Part shown: positions 33,389 through 42,791 of the stretch, in pieces | Numbering within the stretch: position 1 is the first letter of the stretch | How the letters are laid out: every line of letters begins with the position of its first letter | From: Neoceratodus forsteri | Lineage: Eukaryota; Chordata; Ceratodontiformes; Ceratodontidae | NCBI GenBank assembly: GCA_016271365.2 | Contig: CM028129.1 | Location: forward strand, 461,852,501 to 461,916,500 | Direction of reading: 5' to 3' | DNA length: 64,000 bases | Notes under the pieces: model-generated | Databases searched by the model: none | What the model saw: the letters and a program-made list of their open reading frames with translations, nothing else | What the model was told of the DNA's origin: nothing | Program-made: the position numbers and the translations under genes

Positions 33389-33562
33389 ATAAAGAGGATT
33401 GTGTACAGTAAAACAGAAGCAGAAAGCCAGCAGCTCCAACTCCAGCCTGAAAAGGCATGTTCACTGTTGTCACTTTCACTCAGTGCTGGAACTCTGAACT
33501 GTTGCTAGCTCCCAGCATTGGCATTGCATGAGGAAACTGTTACAGGTTACTGTTGAAAGATT

Positions 33563-33722
33563 TAGGAGTAGAAAAGGAATGGAAACTGGTTAAGGGGGAG
33601 GTAACAAAGGGTTGAAGTAAGTGGCACCAAACCTGGGGATGGGGGGGTGACAAGAAACATGCCACAGGGATCAGTACTGGGACCTGTCCTATTCAATTTG
33701 CTCATTAGTGACATACAGGTCA
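33563..33722 (+). repeat. 160-bp internal CR1 RT segment, near-identical to 42,933-43,100
   Basis: From 'gatttaggagtagaaaagg' to 'gacatacagg' this piece differs from the CR1 copy at 42,933-43,100 at about four positions plus a G-run length difference. It encodes the CR1 RT-4 motif 'NMPQGSVLGPVLFNLLISDI' in an open frame. Both edges lie inside CR1 and no 3' tail is present, so it is not a normal 5'-truncated insertion. Confidence 0.75.
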
Positions 33723-33854
33723 CATATCCTTCTAAAATGTTCTCGCTGGTAAACTGCAAATTAATAATCACTCTAGATCCTGTTTCATTAGATCTGCTGT
33801 AGCTGTACTACCTGAGCAGGGATGACAGTGTTTATGCAGGAGTACACCATTATA

Positions 33855-34165
33855 CAGTTATACAGGGATTTCTGTGATGAACGTCCCAACCAAGAGTGTC
33901 TGCTTGGGGCACCATGTGTTTGGCACTAATCTGGGCAGTTTTAATTTCAAATACTGGGTCCTGACAAAAACACTGAAAGGTGGACAATGCCTAGAGCTGA
34001 AATCCTTTTAAAGCTATACAGGGATTTACTGTCATGAAGGTCCCAACCAAGAGTGTCTGCCAGGGTTACCACTTGTCCTGAACTGGTCAGGGCAGTCCTA
34101 GTTTGGATTTTTGTCTCCTGACAAAAACATAAAAAGGGAAAATATGTCCAGAGCTGAAACTAGGA
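33855..34165 (+). repeat. Two-copy tandem repeat, about 156-bp period
   Basis: 'tatacagggattt.ctgt.atgaa.gtcccaaccaagagtgtctgc' occurs at 33,860 and 34,015. 'cctgacaaaaaca...agagctgaaa' recurs at the end of each unit. No ORF or element type is recognised. Confidence 0.7.
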
Positions 34166-34513
34166 AAAATAAATTCTGACTTCCATTAAAAATAAATACT
34201 GTACTTTCACTGCTTTTTGTTATAAAAGGGTCCTTACCTGTAGTTCTTCGACCTATTAGTGGCAACCATGGAGAGGACCAGGTTCCTTTCTGATTCACCT
34301 TCTGGGAACCATCACTGTTCCACTGTTAGAGTTGTACCACACAGCTGGTATTCCAGAGGACCTGAGGATTGGGTTAGCTTCTAATACTGTCTGAGGTCTT
34401 ACTTTGATCCATACAGGGACTGTTGCTTTTCAAACAGATAATGAAACTTTTTAAAAAAAAAGTATGTCCATGTGTTTTTACATATAAGACAAAGTGCTGG
34501 TGAAAATCTATCT

Positions 34514-34545
<32 letters not shown>

Positions 34546-34798
34546 AGTGTGTTTGTGTGTATCATGTTCAAATACAAATCTGAATAACAATTTTGTTTGT
34601 CAGTTAATTATTAAATATTACGTTTTCAACATTCAGTACAAAAAATAGCAGTCTAATTATACAAAACATATGCAGTGACAATACTTTCAGATTTAAACCT
34701 ACACAACATCTCACAGATACAAGAGCAAACCAAGTTCTTACCTTATTTCAGTTTCATAGTTATTATATATAATTTGTTATTAATTGGCTAATTTCAGC
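34166..34798. other. Spacer with a (TG)n microsatellite
   Basis: Mostly unassigned AT-rich DNA. At 34,514-34,542 there is a pure (TG)n run followed by interrupted TG repeats to 34,562. A segment at 34,227-34,265 ('ggtccttacctgtagttctt...') resembles the outer end of some vertebrate DIRS-type elements but is too short to call. Confidence 0.6.
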
Positions 34799-34874
34799 CT
34801 GTGCAGCATCTATGTCCAACAACTACACAGCAAATACAGGCAAGCAAACATTTGGCATTGACAAGTGCTTGTTT
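34799..34874 (+). repeat. Family-P terminal fragment (copy F)
   Basis: Seventy-six bases align with the last part of copy A ('gcaagcaaacatttggcatt' then 'gacaagtgcttgttt'; copy A 1426-1460 has 'gcaagcaaacattcggcatt'). Similarity stops exactly at the shared end 'gcttgttt', which supports that point as the family terminus. Confidence 0.6.
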
Positions 34875-35228
34875 ATAATGTCATGTACTGCCTGTATTTA
34901 TTGCATTACTCTGTATGTAATAATTGTTCCTTATGCTTACTGTATTTTCATTGTACCTATAATCTCCAAGGTCATGCCCGAAAATAGAAACTGGATTTTC
35001 TGTTGCACCTACTGTACCTGGTAAATGAAAACTAAATAAATACATACATTCTCAGTTACTGGGATGTGTGAATTTGGTAGAAAGACCTTTGCATTTGCAA
35101 CACTTGTTACCCAGAACAAACTCCCTCTCAAGCTTAGGAATGTTCAAGCTAGCAAATGTTCATGCCCAGTCATAGAACAAAAAAGAGGTTGCACTGGGAT
35201 GGGGTGCATGGATAAAAGTAAGCATGTA

Positions 35229-35414
35229 GTTCAGACAAATCCTGCACTCACCACCAAACAAAAATAAAGTGGACTGCTCAATGATTTCCAGGGTGCTTCA
35301 TTTTATTTCGTGGAGCTGAGCACGTGGCACTTTGAAATAAAATGAAGCACCTTAGAAATCATTGAGCAGTCCACTTTATTTTTCTTTGGTGGTGAGTGCA
35401 GGATGTGTCTGAAC
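35229..35414. mobile_element. Palindromic mariner-type MITE (TA-flanked)
   Basis: This is a near-perfect 186-bp inverted repeat. The left arm is 'gttcagacaaatcctgcact...ggactgctcaatgattt', and the right arm is 'aaatcattgagcagtcc...agtgcaggatgtgtctgaac'. A ~20-bp centre lies around 'ggagctgagcacgtggcact'. The arms end at TA dinucleotides on both sides (35,227-35,228 and 35,415-35,416), as expected for Tc1/mariner insertion. It has no coding capacity. Confidence 0.72.
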
Positions 35415-35739
35415 TATATGTTCATGCCCAGTCTTGCCAGTCACCTTAGAATTCCCTGCATTTGTTTTGGCCCAGAATCCCCATCTCCCTGGCCATGATC
35501 TTGTTGCTTAGCAATGCTCATGCTCTTTGTTAGCAGTGAGCCTACTTTGTTAGCTTTCTTTTATTACTGTTGGAATGTAAGTAACTTTACAATTTTTCTT
35601 TCCTGTGTATATTTTAGCCTGTAAGTATATATATTCCTTCTAGACTATGCTAACCTTTAAACTGCAGCTATCATCCCATGGGCCCTCAGAAGCAGAGGTT
35701 GAGTAGCAGTCAGGAAACCACTGGGGTTCAGTGGCCACA

Positions 35740-36480
35740 CTTTTTTATGGTTTGAACTGGTGTTGGAATATTTGTCCCCCATCACGTACAGTGGTTCTGA
35801 GCCTCAAACAAGCAGATTTTAGTTTGATGTGGGAAAAAGTTAAGTAAAACTTGGTGGATATAGACCAGATCAAGGGAGTCAAGGAACAGTGGTGAAAGAT
35901 CAAAGGGGCAATGCTGGAGGCCACCAATGTTTGCATAAGTTCATTCACCAAAAGAAACAAACACAAAAGGCTGATCTGGTTCTCAAAGGAAGCATGGGTG
36001 GCTGTGAAGGGAAAAAAGGGCCTTCATAAGGTACAAGGGGAATAAGGAAGAGGGAAAATGGGAGTAATGCCAGACCAAGCTAAAAAAGGTGAGGGTGGCA
36101 GTCAGGAGGTTAAAGGCAGGGACAGAACTATGGATTGCTGAGGGTTTAAAGGGTGGGGGGGAATAATTATTTAGATATATTAGAGAGAAAAGGAAAGCTG
36201 TGGGATTCTCAGGCTAGATGAGTGGAGAGGATAGTAGAAGATGGCAAACAGAAGGCCAATGACCTTAACAATTACTTCTACTCAGTATTCATTGTTGAAG
36301 ACAAAAGACCTCTACTCAAGAGGAGGATCAAGGCAGCCACATAGGGGTTGCAGGAAATGAGAAGGGTAATGATCATGGCTGAATGGGTGAAAAAGGGCTG
36401 GAGGCCTTCAGCATGGACAGAGCACCAGGCCCAGATGGCCTGCACCCAAGTGTACTCAAGCAACTGACTTCAGAACTATA
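35740..36480 (+). pseudogene. CR1 LINE copy, EN-RT linker and RT start
   Basis: Plus-strand CR1 sequence without an intact frame. It shows 'VKEQWWKIKGAMLEATNVCI', 'KRLIWFSKEAWVAVKGKKGL' (typical CR1 linker 'kr.p.Wlnkel...lk.KK') and the RT-0/1 motif 'FSMDRAPGPDGLHPSVLKQL' ending near 36,470. The copy continues after an insertion at 36,904. The endonuclease part is missing on the left. Confidence 0.75.
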
Positions 36481-36611
36481 GCTTCACTGTAGTTGTAACC
36501 TTGACACAGACAGGACAAGGATGGTTTACTTTCTACAGTTAAGGGCTGTGGTACAAGTATGGGAATAGCTATAGGCCACAAACCAAACAGCAGACAGCAA
36601 GATGTACCTGT

Positions 36612-36903
36612 ACTCCTTACTCTAATTTTCACACTGTGCCCAACAAAGGAACTCAAGACAGTAAGTCGATAGCACCAAAAACATTGTATTTCTACCAAAT
36701 GGGCCCCCTAATGAAGATACAACTGATAGAAGCGTCAAGGGATTAGGAGTCTGGTGATTATGGTTACTTTCTCCTCACCTGTCTACCAGTTATGCGACAT
36801 TGTACTCAGTAACCATTTTGGAAAATTAAAATATTTTTGTTGTTACTGGCTTACAGTCTTGAGTTCCTGTGTTGGGCACAGTGTGAACACTAGAGTAAGG
36901 AGT
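36612..36903. mobile_element. 292-bp TIR element inserted in CR1
   Basis: The termini are inverted repeats of about 55 bp: left 'actccttactctaattttca' then 'cactgtgcccaacaaaggaa' then 'ctcaagacagtaag'; right, inverted, 'cttacagtcttgagttcctg', 'tgttgggcacagtgtgaaca', 'ctagagtaaggagt'. It lacks coding sequence. Superfamily is not identifiable because no clear target duplication is seen. CR1 resumes directly after it ('NPLTQVFNVSLQSG'). The ~130 bp before it (36,481-36,611) are not CR1 and may belong to the same or another insertion. Confidence 0.65.
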
Positions 36904-37150
36904 TCACAAACCCTTGACCCAGGTGTTTAATGTCTCACTACAGTCTGGGGTAATGCCAGGAGATTGGGGTTCTGCAGACGTAGTCCCACTCCACAAGGAG
37001 GGACAGGGAGGAACTAGGCAACTACAGGCCAGTCAGTCTTACCTCCATTGTAGGTAAGCTAATGGAGACCATAGTTAAGGAAAGTCTGGTTGCCTACATA
37101 GATGGCAAGGATCTGAAGGTTGACAAGCAGCATGGGTTTGTGTCAGGAAG
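36904..37150 (+). pseudogene. CR1 LINE copy, RT part between the two insertions
   Basis: It reads 'LTQVFNVSLQSGVMPGDWGS', then 'ADVVPLHKEG', then, through frameshifts, the 'NYRPVSLTSIVGKLMETIV' equivalent, and ends 'QHGFVSG' at 37,146. The CR1 reading is resumed after the DIRS element at 42,792 with 'SSSQISLMLFF', the continuation of the RT-2a region. Confidence 0.78.
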
Positions 37151-37190
37151 AAAAAATTACTCACCTTAGTAATGTTGTTTCTTCTAATGG

Positions 37191-37340
37191 AGTCTTGCTA
37201 TATTATGACAATTGCAGTATGACCGCAGGTTAGAACTGCTCCAGAGGTGAAATAGTTAACTTTCCATGCAGGCATGGAACTTAGAGCGCGAGCTCGGTTG
37301 AAAACTCTGTCTGTTGTGCTTCAAACGCAAACTGTCAGAT
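37191..37340 (+). repeat. DIRS left inverted terminal repeat
   Basis: This 150-bp repeat starts 'agtcttgctatattatgaca' and ends 'cgcaaactgtcaga'. Its reverse complement lies at 42,628-42,776, and I find no mismatch by eye. The 40 bp outside it (37,151-37,190, 'aaaaaattactcacc...ttctaatgg') are unique to this end. Confidence 0.9.
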
Positions 37341-37597
37341 CTTTATGAGCTAAAACTCACTAAGGTTCTGTGTGGAAGCTGTAAACCTACACTAGCCAAC
37401 TGGCTACTAACATAAACACTCATTTTGGCCTAAAACAAAGACTCAAGACAGGAGACCCAAAAATGCAAAAACACAACACCAATTCACCCAAAAAGGTAGG
37501 TGAAAAACAACAAGGTGGGCATCAAAAAAGTGCCAACCCTGTACTGCCCACCCACATCCCCAAAACAGAGGTTCTGAGAGGGGCAGGCAGGAGGAGG

Positions 37598-37684
37598 TCA
37601 TAATATAGCAAGACTCCATTAGAAGAAACAACATCACTAAGGTGAGTAATTTTTCTTCAAACAACATGAAGTCTTGCTATATTT
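37598..37684 (-). repeat. DIRS internal complementary region
   Basis: The left half is the reverse complement of the outer left end of the element (one mismatch: 'catcacta' against 'cattacta'). The right half 'cttcaaacaacatgaagtcttgctata' is the reverse complement of the outer right end. The two meet at 'gaagaaaaa' (minus strand). In DIRS replication this segment templates circularisation of the cDNA. Confidence 0.88.
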
Positions 37685-37732
37685 ACTCGATCAGAACTAC
37701 ACAGCAGTACCCCCATGGAGGAGGGACAGAAC

Positions 37733-38780
37733 CTACCTACGAAATAGGCTCTGGCCTTTAGCTATTGCAGACTGAGCATCACTCCTAGCCTGGATGTCCA
37801 GGGAGTAATGCTTGGTAAAAGTGTGAACTGTTTTCCAGGTAGCTGCTTGACATATTTCTAGAATAGGAATGTCTCTGGCAGCAGCCAGAGAAGCAGTGTA
37901 CCTCTGGTAGAGTGAGCCCCTCAGGCCTGAGGGGAACTTACCCAACTTCTCATAGCAGAATTGGATACAAGAGACAATCCACCTGGCAATGGATCTTTTA
38001 GTGGCTGGCTTCCCTTTACCAACTCGCCATAGGTGAGGAACAGTTGGAGGGAGTCAAACCTATGACCCTTGGTATGCTCTATGTAGTAACTAAGGGCTCT
38101 CTTCACATCTAGGCTGTAGCATCCTCTCCCCAGAGGAGAAGTGGTCAGTGAAGTACACTGGAAGTGAAATAGATTGATTAAGGTGAAATCTGAAACCACC
38201 TTAGGCAGGAACTTTCTGTTAGTCGAAGGACCACCTTATCTCTGTGAAAGAGATAAACTCCTGCTCCACTGACAACGCTTGTAATTCACTTATGCGTCTG
38301 GCAGAGGTGATGGCTACCAAAAACACAGTTGTCCAAGTCAAGTACTTGAGCTCAGCTGAAGACAAGGGCTCAAAGAGGGGTTGCATAAGCTGAGCAATGC
38401 AAACATTTAGATCCCAGGCAGGGGCAGGATCCCTGAATGGAGAGTTGGTGTGAAACAACCCCTTAAAAAACTTGGAAAATACAGGATGAGCTGAAAGGGA
38501 AGAGGATTTACCTGCTGAAATTAAAGCAGACACAGCTGCCAAGTGTACCTTCAGGGTAGCTGGTCTCAGCCCCAAAGAATTCAGGGGGACCATATAATCC
38601 AGGACTGTGGGTAGATCAGCAGAGACTGGGAAATATGCTTTTCCGAGCACCATATGGAAAACCTTTTCCATTTGGAATTGTAAGTAGCCCTGGTGGAAGG
38701 CTTCCTTGCTGCCTTCAATATATCCATTACACCTTGGGAAAGGTGTAAATCAGCAAACTCTAACTCTTCAAGAACCAAGC
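37733..38780 (-). pseudogene. DIRS tyrosine recombinase
   Basis: Frames at 38,581-38,778, 38,219-38,671, 37,921-38,199 and 37,733-37,945 together form the integrase of the element. The N-terminal core-binding part reads 'SRATYNSKWKRF'-like sequence, then 'LGLRPATLKVHLAAVSALIS'. The catalytic part has 'TSARRISELQALS' (first Arg) and the H-x-x-R box, visible as 'AHSTRG' at about 37,915 in a shifted frame. The final Tyr lies in 'HTFTKHYSLDIQ'. R-H-R-Y residues are thus all present, but at least two frameshifts and a stop after 'EIRWSFD' separate them. It would insert circular cDNA without making a target duplication. Confidence 0.82.
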
Positions 38781-38899
38781 CTTGAGATTGAGAGATTTGA
38801 GATTCAGGTACCAGACCCTTCCCTGGGCACAGGTTAACAGATTGTGATTCCTGGGAAGGGACAGGGAGGATGGATTACTAAGGACAGCAGGAGTGGATA

Positions 38900-39740
38900 C
38901 CAGGGCTGTCTGGCTAATCCGGAGCTATCGGAATGACTTTGCATGATTGGGATCTGATTTTGACTAGCACTTTGAACAGGAGAGGAAAGGGAGGAAGGCA
39001 TAGAAACTTCCCTCCCAACTGAGAGCTAAGGCATCCAGGGGTGAGCCCAACACTGGGGCCTGCAGCAAAAAGAGGAAGTTGGTGATTGTCTGGGGCTGCA
39101 AAAGATCTATCTGTGGGGTGCCCCATCTGGCAAATACTACTCCCAAGACCAGGGGATCCAGTGACCATTCGTGGTGGCCCTGGGAAATCCTGCTGAGAGC
39201 ATCTGCCAGGACATTGTCCTTGCCTGGGAGGTGAACTGCCGTAAGGGAGGTGTTCAGGGGTAAGCCAGAGACCACAACTTACCTCGGGTGAACAAGGCCG
39301 TGAACCGAGTGCTGCCCTTGCTTGATGTACCACATTGTAGTGGTGTTGTCTGTCGGACCTGAATACTCTTGTTCTGAACAGATTTGGAAAAGCTTGAAGT
39401 GCTAGAAAACTGCTCTGAGCTCCAACAGGTTGATGTGGAGCAGAGATTCCTGGGGAGACCACAGACCCTGGGTGGTGAGGTCGCCCATGTGAGCTCCCAA
39501 GCCCAAGAGGGATGCATCTGTAGTAAGGATTAGAGAATGAGACTGAGTGACAGAAGGAACCCCTTGTCTCAGGTTGCTCTGATCCTGTAACCACTGTAGG
39601 GCTTGGATCAGGGTTCAGTTACTGGGATCAGCTTGGTAAGAGGATCCTTTCTTTGAGACCAAAAAGCTCTCAAATGGAACTGGATGTCCCTCATCTGAAA
39701 TCTTGCTCCTTGCACAACTGCTGTGGAAGCAGCCATGTGT
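38900..39740 (-). pseudogene. DIRS RNase H and downstream domain
   Basis: Minus-strand reading gives 'LITDASLLGLGAHMGDLT' (RNase H first Asp), 'LLHINLLELRAVF' (ELRA Glu), 'QTDNTTTMWYIKQGQHS'-like sequence (second Asp), then 'LTAVHLPGKDNVLADALSR' (third Asp). The segment after it, 'WGTPQIDLLQPQTITN' and 'LGSPLDALALSWEG', resembles the region that follows RNase H in DIRS polyproteins ('WG.p.vDLFAt..N..l..f'). Frames switch at about 39,270 and 39,590. Confidence 0.75.
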
Positions 39741-40635
39741 CTAGGAGCTGCAGAAAATGCCTTGCTGGCGGGAGACCTGCAGGGTAAATGAGGAGGCCAG
39801 GAGACTAGGGTCTTTGCCCTGTCCAGGGAGGAAGGCCCTGGCTTTCTGTGTGTTCAGTTCTGTGCCTATGAAGGTAGAAGCTGGACCGGCTCTAGAACTG
39901 ACTTTGAGAGATTCAGAAGGAAACCTAGAAAGGTAAGCAGTTGCTGCGTTATCTGAAGGTGTAAATTGACCTGGTCTGGGGACTGGCCTACTAAGAGCCA
40001 ATCGTCCAGGTAAAGAAAGATGGCAATCTTTTGCCTTCTTAGGTAGGCAACTGCTACAGCCAGGCATTTGGTGAATACCCTTGGGGCAGAAGTGAGGCCG
40101 AAGGGCATTGCTCTGAACTGGTAGTGGCCTGAGGGCAGCTCGAACCTGAGGTACTTTCGATGGGAGCTTCTGATGGGAATATGGAAGTAAGGCATCCTTG
40201 AGGTCCAGGGAAGCTAGCCAGTCCCTGGCCTTAGAGAGGGTAGGATAATTCCCAGAGTCACCATTTTGAACTTTGGCTTTAAAAGGTGCTTGTTTAAATA
40301 TCTGTGATCCAGGATGGGCCGCCATTCTCCTGTCTTTTTTGGGGTAAGGAAGTACCTGGAGTACAAAACTTTGCCCTGGTGTAGGGAAGGAACCCTTTCC
40401 ACAGCTCTGAGAGCTAGGAGGGTAGAGACCTCTGCCTCTAGGGCGAGTGCCTCTGATGGAGTTGCAGGTGGAAAAGATCTGGTTCTCAGCTTTGGAAATT
40501 TTTTGAAGCTGAGAACCAGTCCCTGGCTTACTACTTCCAGGACCCACTTGTCTGATGTTAAAAACTTCCAGTCCTGGACAAAGTAAGCCAGCCTGCCCCC
40601 TACAGGTAGAGGAGAATCGGCCCTGGCAATCCCAT
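39741..40635 (-). pseudogene. DIRS reverse transcriptase (YLDD kept, two 1-bp shifts)
   Basis: The reading runs 'YSRYFLTPKKTGEWRPILDH', then 'RYLNKHLLKPKFKMVTL', then 'SLDLKDA', then 'YFHIPIRSSHRKYLRFELPS', 'AMPFGLTSAPRVFTK' and 'IAIFLYLDDWLLVGQS'. The active-site YLDD is intact. Compared with the expected reading, one G is missing near 40,224 ('ccagggactgg') and one T is extra near 40,194 ('gccttacttcc'). These two nearby compensating shifts disrupt only a few residues around 'LDLKDA'. After the palm it continues to the RNase H. This is the gypsy-like RT type used by DIRS elements. Confidence 0.85.
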
Positions 40636-41560
40636 CAGGGTGCCTGCTTGGCAGGGGCTTTGGGCTGAGGGGTGGAAGCAGACCTGCTTGTACCCCGTCT
40701 GCCTCTCCCTCTAAAGAACCCCTTCTGAGCATAGGCGGAGGAAGAAGCTTGGGCTTGGTAAAAAGGCCTGTGAAAAGGCCTGACCCTGCCGCTAGGAAGC
40801 TGCTTTTGAGGAGTGGCCTGCCTTTCCTTGGCCTGTGCACTCCTATAGGTGGTCCTATATTCATCCATTTTCTTCATGTAATTCTCTGTTTGCTCATGAA
40901 ATAGAAATTTCCACAACAGGAAAATCCATGGCCTTAGACTGGGTATCCTGAGACAGGGTAGTACATCTGAGCCAAGCCATCCTGCAGTGCCACAGATGTA
41001 GCCATGACTCTTGATGAAACATTAGAGTCCACTGCAGCATGAAATTGCACCTTGGATGCCTCAATACCATCCATAGCCACCTGTTCCAGCTCCCTGGCAA
41101 GCTGGTCAGGGACTTGTTTTGCTAGGGCCAGCACAGTATCCCATCTGGATTTCTGGTACCTAGCAGCATAAGCCATATCATTTGCTTGTCTGAGTCCCAA
41201 AGATGCTGCCATGTACTGTTTCTTTGCCATAGCATCAATCTTCCTGGAGTCCTTCTCAGGGTGGTGTGAAGCTAGGGGAATATTAGCCTTGTCACAGGCT
41301 GCAGCCTGCACTACCCCCACATGACAGCATTGCTGAGTGAGGAAATCAGTGTCGGAGCCTGATAAGGTATACCTCTTGTCCATCCTTTTATCCACAGGAG
41401 GTATAGTGTGAGGAGTTTTTAAAACTTTTACTGTCTGTTTCGAAAGATTTATGCAAAGGAATAGACAGTCTCCTAGACTCTGGAATATCCATCATTTCTA
41501 CATAGTCTGGCTCCTCTTGGTCATCAACAGCTTCCTCAACAGGGAGCTGGAGAGTTTCAA
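40636..41560 (-). pseudogene. DIRS gag-like ORF
   Basis: Frames at 40,934-41,395 and 40,635-40,916 precede the RT. The first has 'SHHPEKDSRKIDAMAKKQYM', then 'AASLGLRQANDMAYAARYQK', a conserved block of vertebrate DIRS gag proteins ('DkegrklD.l.rr.y.aa.l.lr..ny.a...ky'). The second ends in a basic, Gly/Arg-rich tail 'GFFRGRGRRGTSRSAS'. It would package the element RNA. The frames overlap slightly at 40,894-40,934, indicating a shift. A longer acidic N-terminal part may extend to about 42,240. Confidence 0.72.
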
Positions 41561-42627
41561 CAACTTTTTATAAAACATGAAATGAGAAGGGACTCAGAAA
41601 GCCTTGGAGGAGAAACCCTAGGGGTCTATCTGGAGAGATGTCCGGATCAGTGGGCACATCCAGATCTTCAAAACCATATTCACTCTCCTCATATTCCTCT
41701 TCCCCCTCCCCCGGTTCATAAAAATCCTCAAAATCATAATCTTGAACCGGTAGAACTGACTGAACCGAACGCTTACCTGAAGGTGTTGGTTCGGTCGGAA
41801 CCGGAGAGAGAGACTGGACAATTTGAATTGCTTTAGCTATTTCCTCAGCAGTTGGGGAGAGAACTTTTGGCTCTACACTAGCTGACTTTCTATTCCTTTT
41901 TGCTGGAACCGGCTCCTCAGAACCGGCTCTTCATTTGCCCGAGGAAGTATCGCCCCGGTCAGAGGGCACTCCCTCCGATTCGGTTGGCACCGAACCGGGC
42001 TGGCCATCCGGGTCAGCTGACTTTTTGGCCTCCCTTTCCCTGAGCCTACCAACTCTCTTATCTATGGTGGCAGCAGGGAAATTGTGACAAATCTGGCAGT
42101 CTGAATTGAGGTGGTCAAACCCCAGACAATACACATGTGGTGTGTGGGTCAGCCTTAGCATAAGCTCCCCACAAACACTACAGTGTTGAAACCAGTGGGT
42201 CCAGTTTTTCTTTTGGGTTTCTCAGACATAATGCCAGCCTAACCAACTTGCCCGTTTATGGCAATCCACCTGGCAAGACACCCTTATCGGTTCCCAACCG
42301 TGTCACAGGTCGTGGAAAAAAATGTAATGAAATCTGTTTTTTTTAGAACTGATAAGAACCGGGAACCGCACTCTAAAAAAGGACTAGTAGATTTTAAATA
42401 CAACCTGATCGGTTCAAACCGAACCGATAAAGAATTACAAGTCCCACACAGAAAAAATAAATGTAAAACCTATCTATTACTTACATTACCACAGACAGAG
42501 CTTGAACCGACCGGTTGAGGTTTAATTTTGGCTAAAAACCGAAAAATAATACTTTGAAACCAACAAAATGAACCGAGCAGAAGGAGAAATCCTCCGGAGC
42601 GGCTGTTCAGTGAGGCGGAGTAAAGAA
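41561..42627 (-). other. DIRS 5' part (gag N-terminus and leader)
   Basis: This holds acidic, Pro/Glu-rich minus-strand coding-like sequence (for example 'LCSSSVCGELMLRLTHTP' and 'CLGFDHLNSDCQICHNFPAA', a Cys/His cluster at about 42,060-42,160) that fits the start of a DIRS gag. A motif 'cggttc/gaaccg' is repeated about a dozen times between 41,700 and 42,530 on both strands. The leader continues to the right inverted repeat. Confidence 0.5.
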
Positions 42628-42776
42628 TCTGACAGTTTGCGTTTGAAGCACAACAGACAGAGTTTTCAACCGAGCTCGCGCTCTAAGTTCCATGCCTGCA
42701 TGGAAAGTTAACTATTTCACCTCTGGAGCAGTTCTAACCTGCGGTCATACTGCAATTGTCATAATATAGCAAGACT
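42628..42776 (-). repeat. DIRS right inverted terminal repeat
   Basis: This is the reverse complement of 37,191-37,340, with no difference seen by eye. The outer unique end 'tcatgttgttt' (42,777-42,787) is followed by the flanking GAAG. Confidence 0.9.
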
Positions 42777-42791
42777 TCATGTTGTTTGAAG

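Larger units (their letters stand above)
37151..42787 (-). mobile_element. DIRS-type tyrosine-recombinase retrotransposon, 5.6 kb
   Basis: All structural hallmarks of a DIRS1-like element are present on the minus strand: inverted terminal repeats (37,191-37,340 and 42,628-42,776, identical by eye), outer unique ends, an internal complementary region (37,598-37,684), gag, RT/RNase H and a tyrosine recombinase. GAAG flanks both sides (37,147-37,150 and 42,788-42,791). In the internal complementary region, the inferred circle junction, GAAG is present once. It sits inside a CR1 LINE and restores the CR1 reading when removed. Some frameshifts in RT and YR make this copy non-autonomous. Confidence 0.9.

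Noticed and set aside
34227..34320. Terminal repeat of another DIRS element ('ggtccttacctgtagttctt')
   Set aside because: Only a resemblance to DIRS-type ends. No partner repeat, internal complementary region or coding sequence is nearby.
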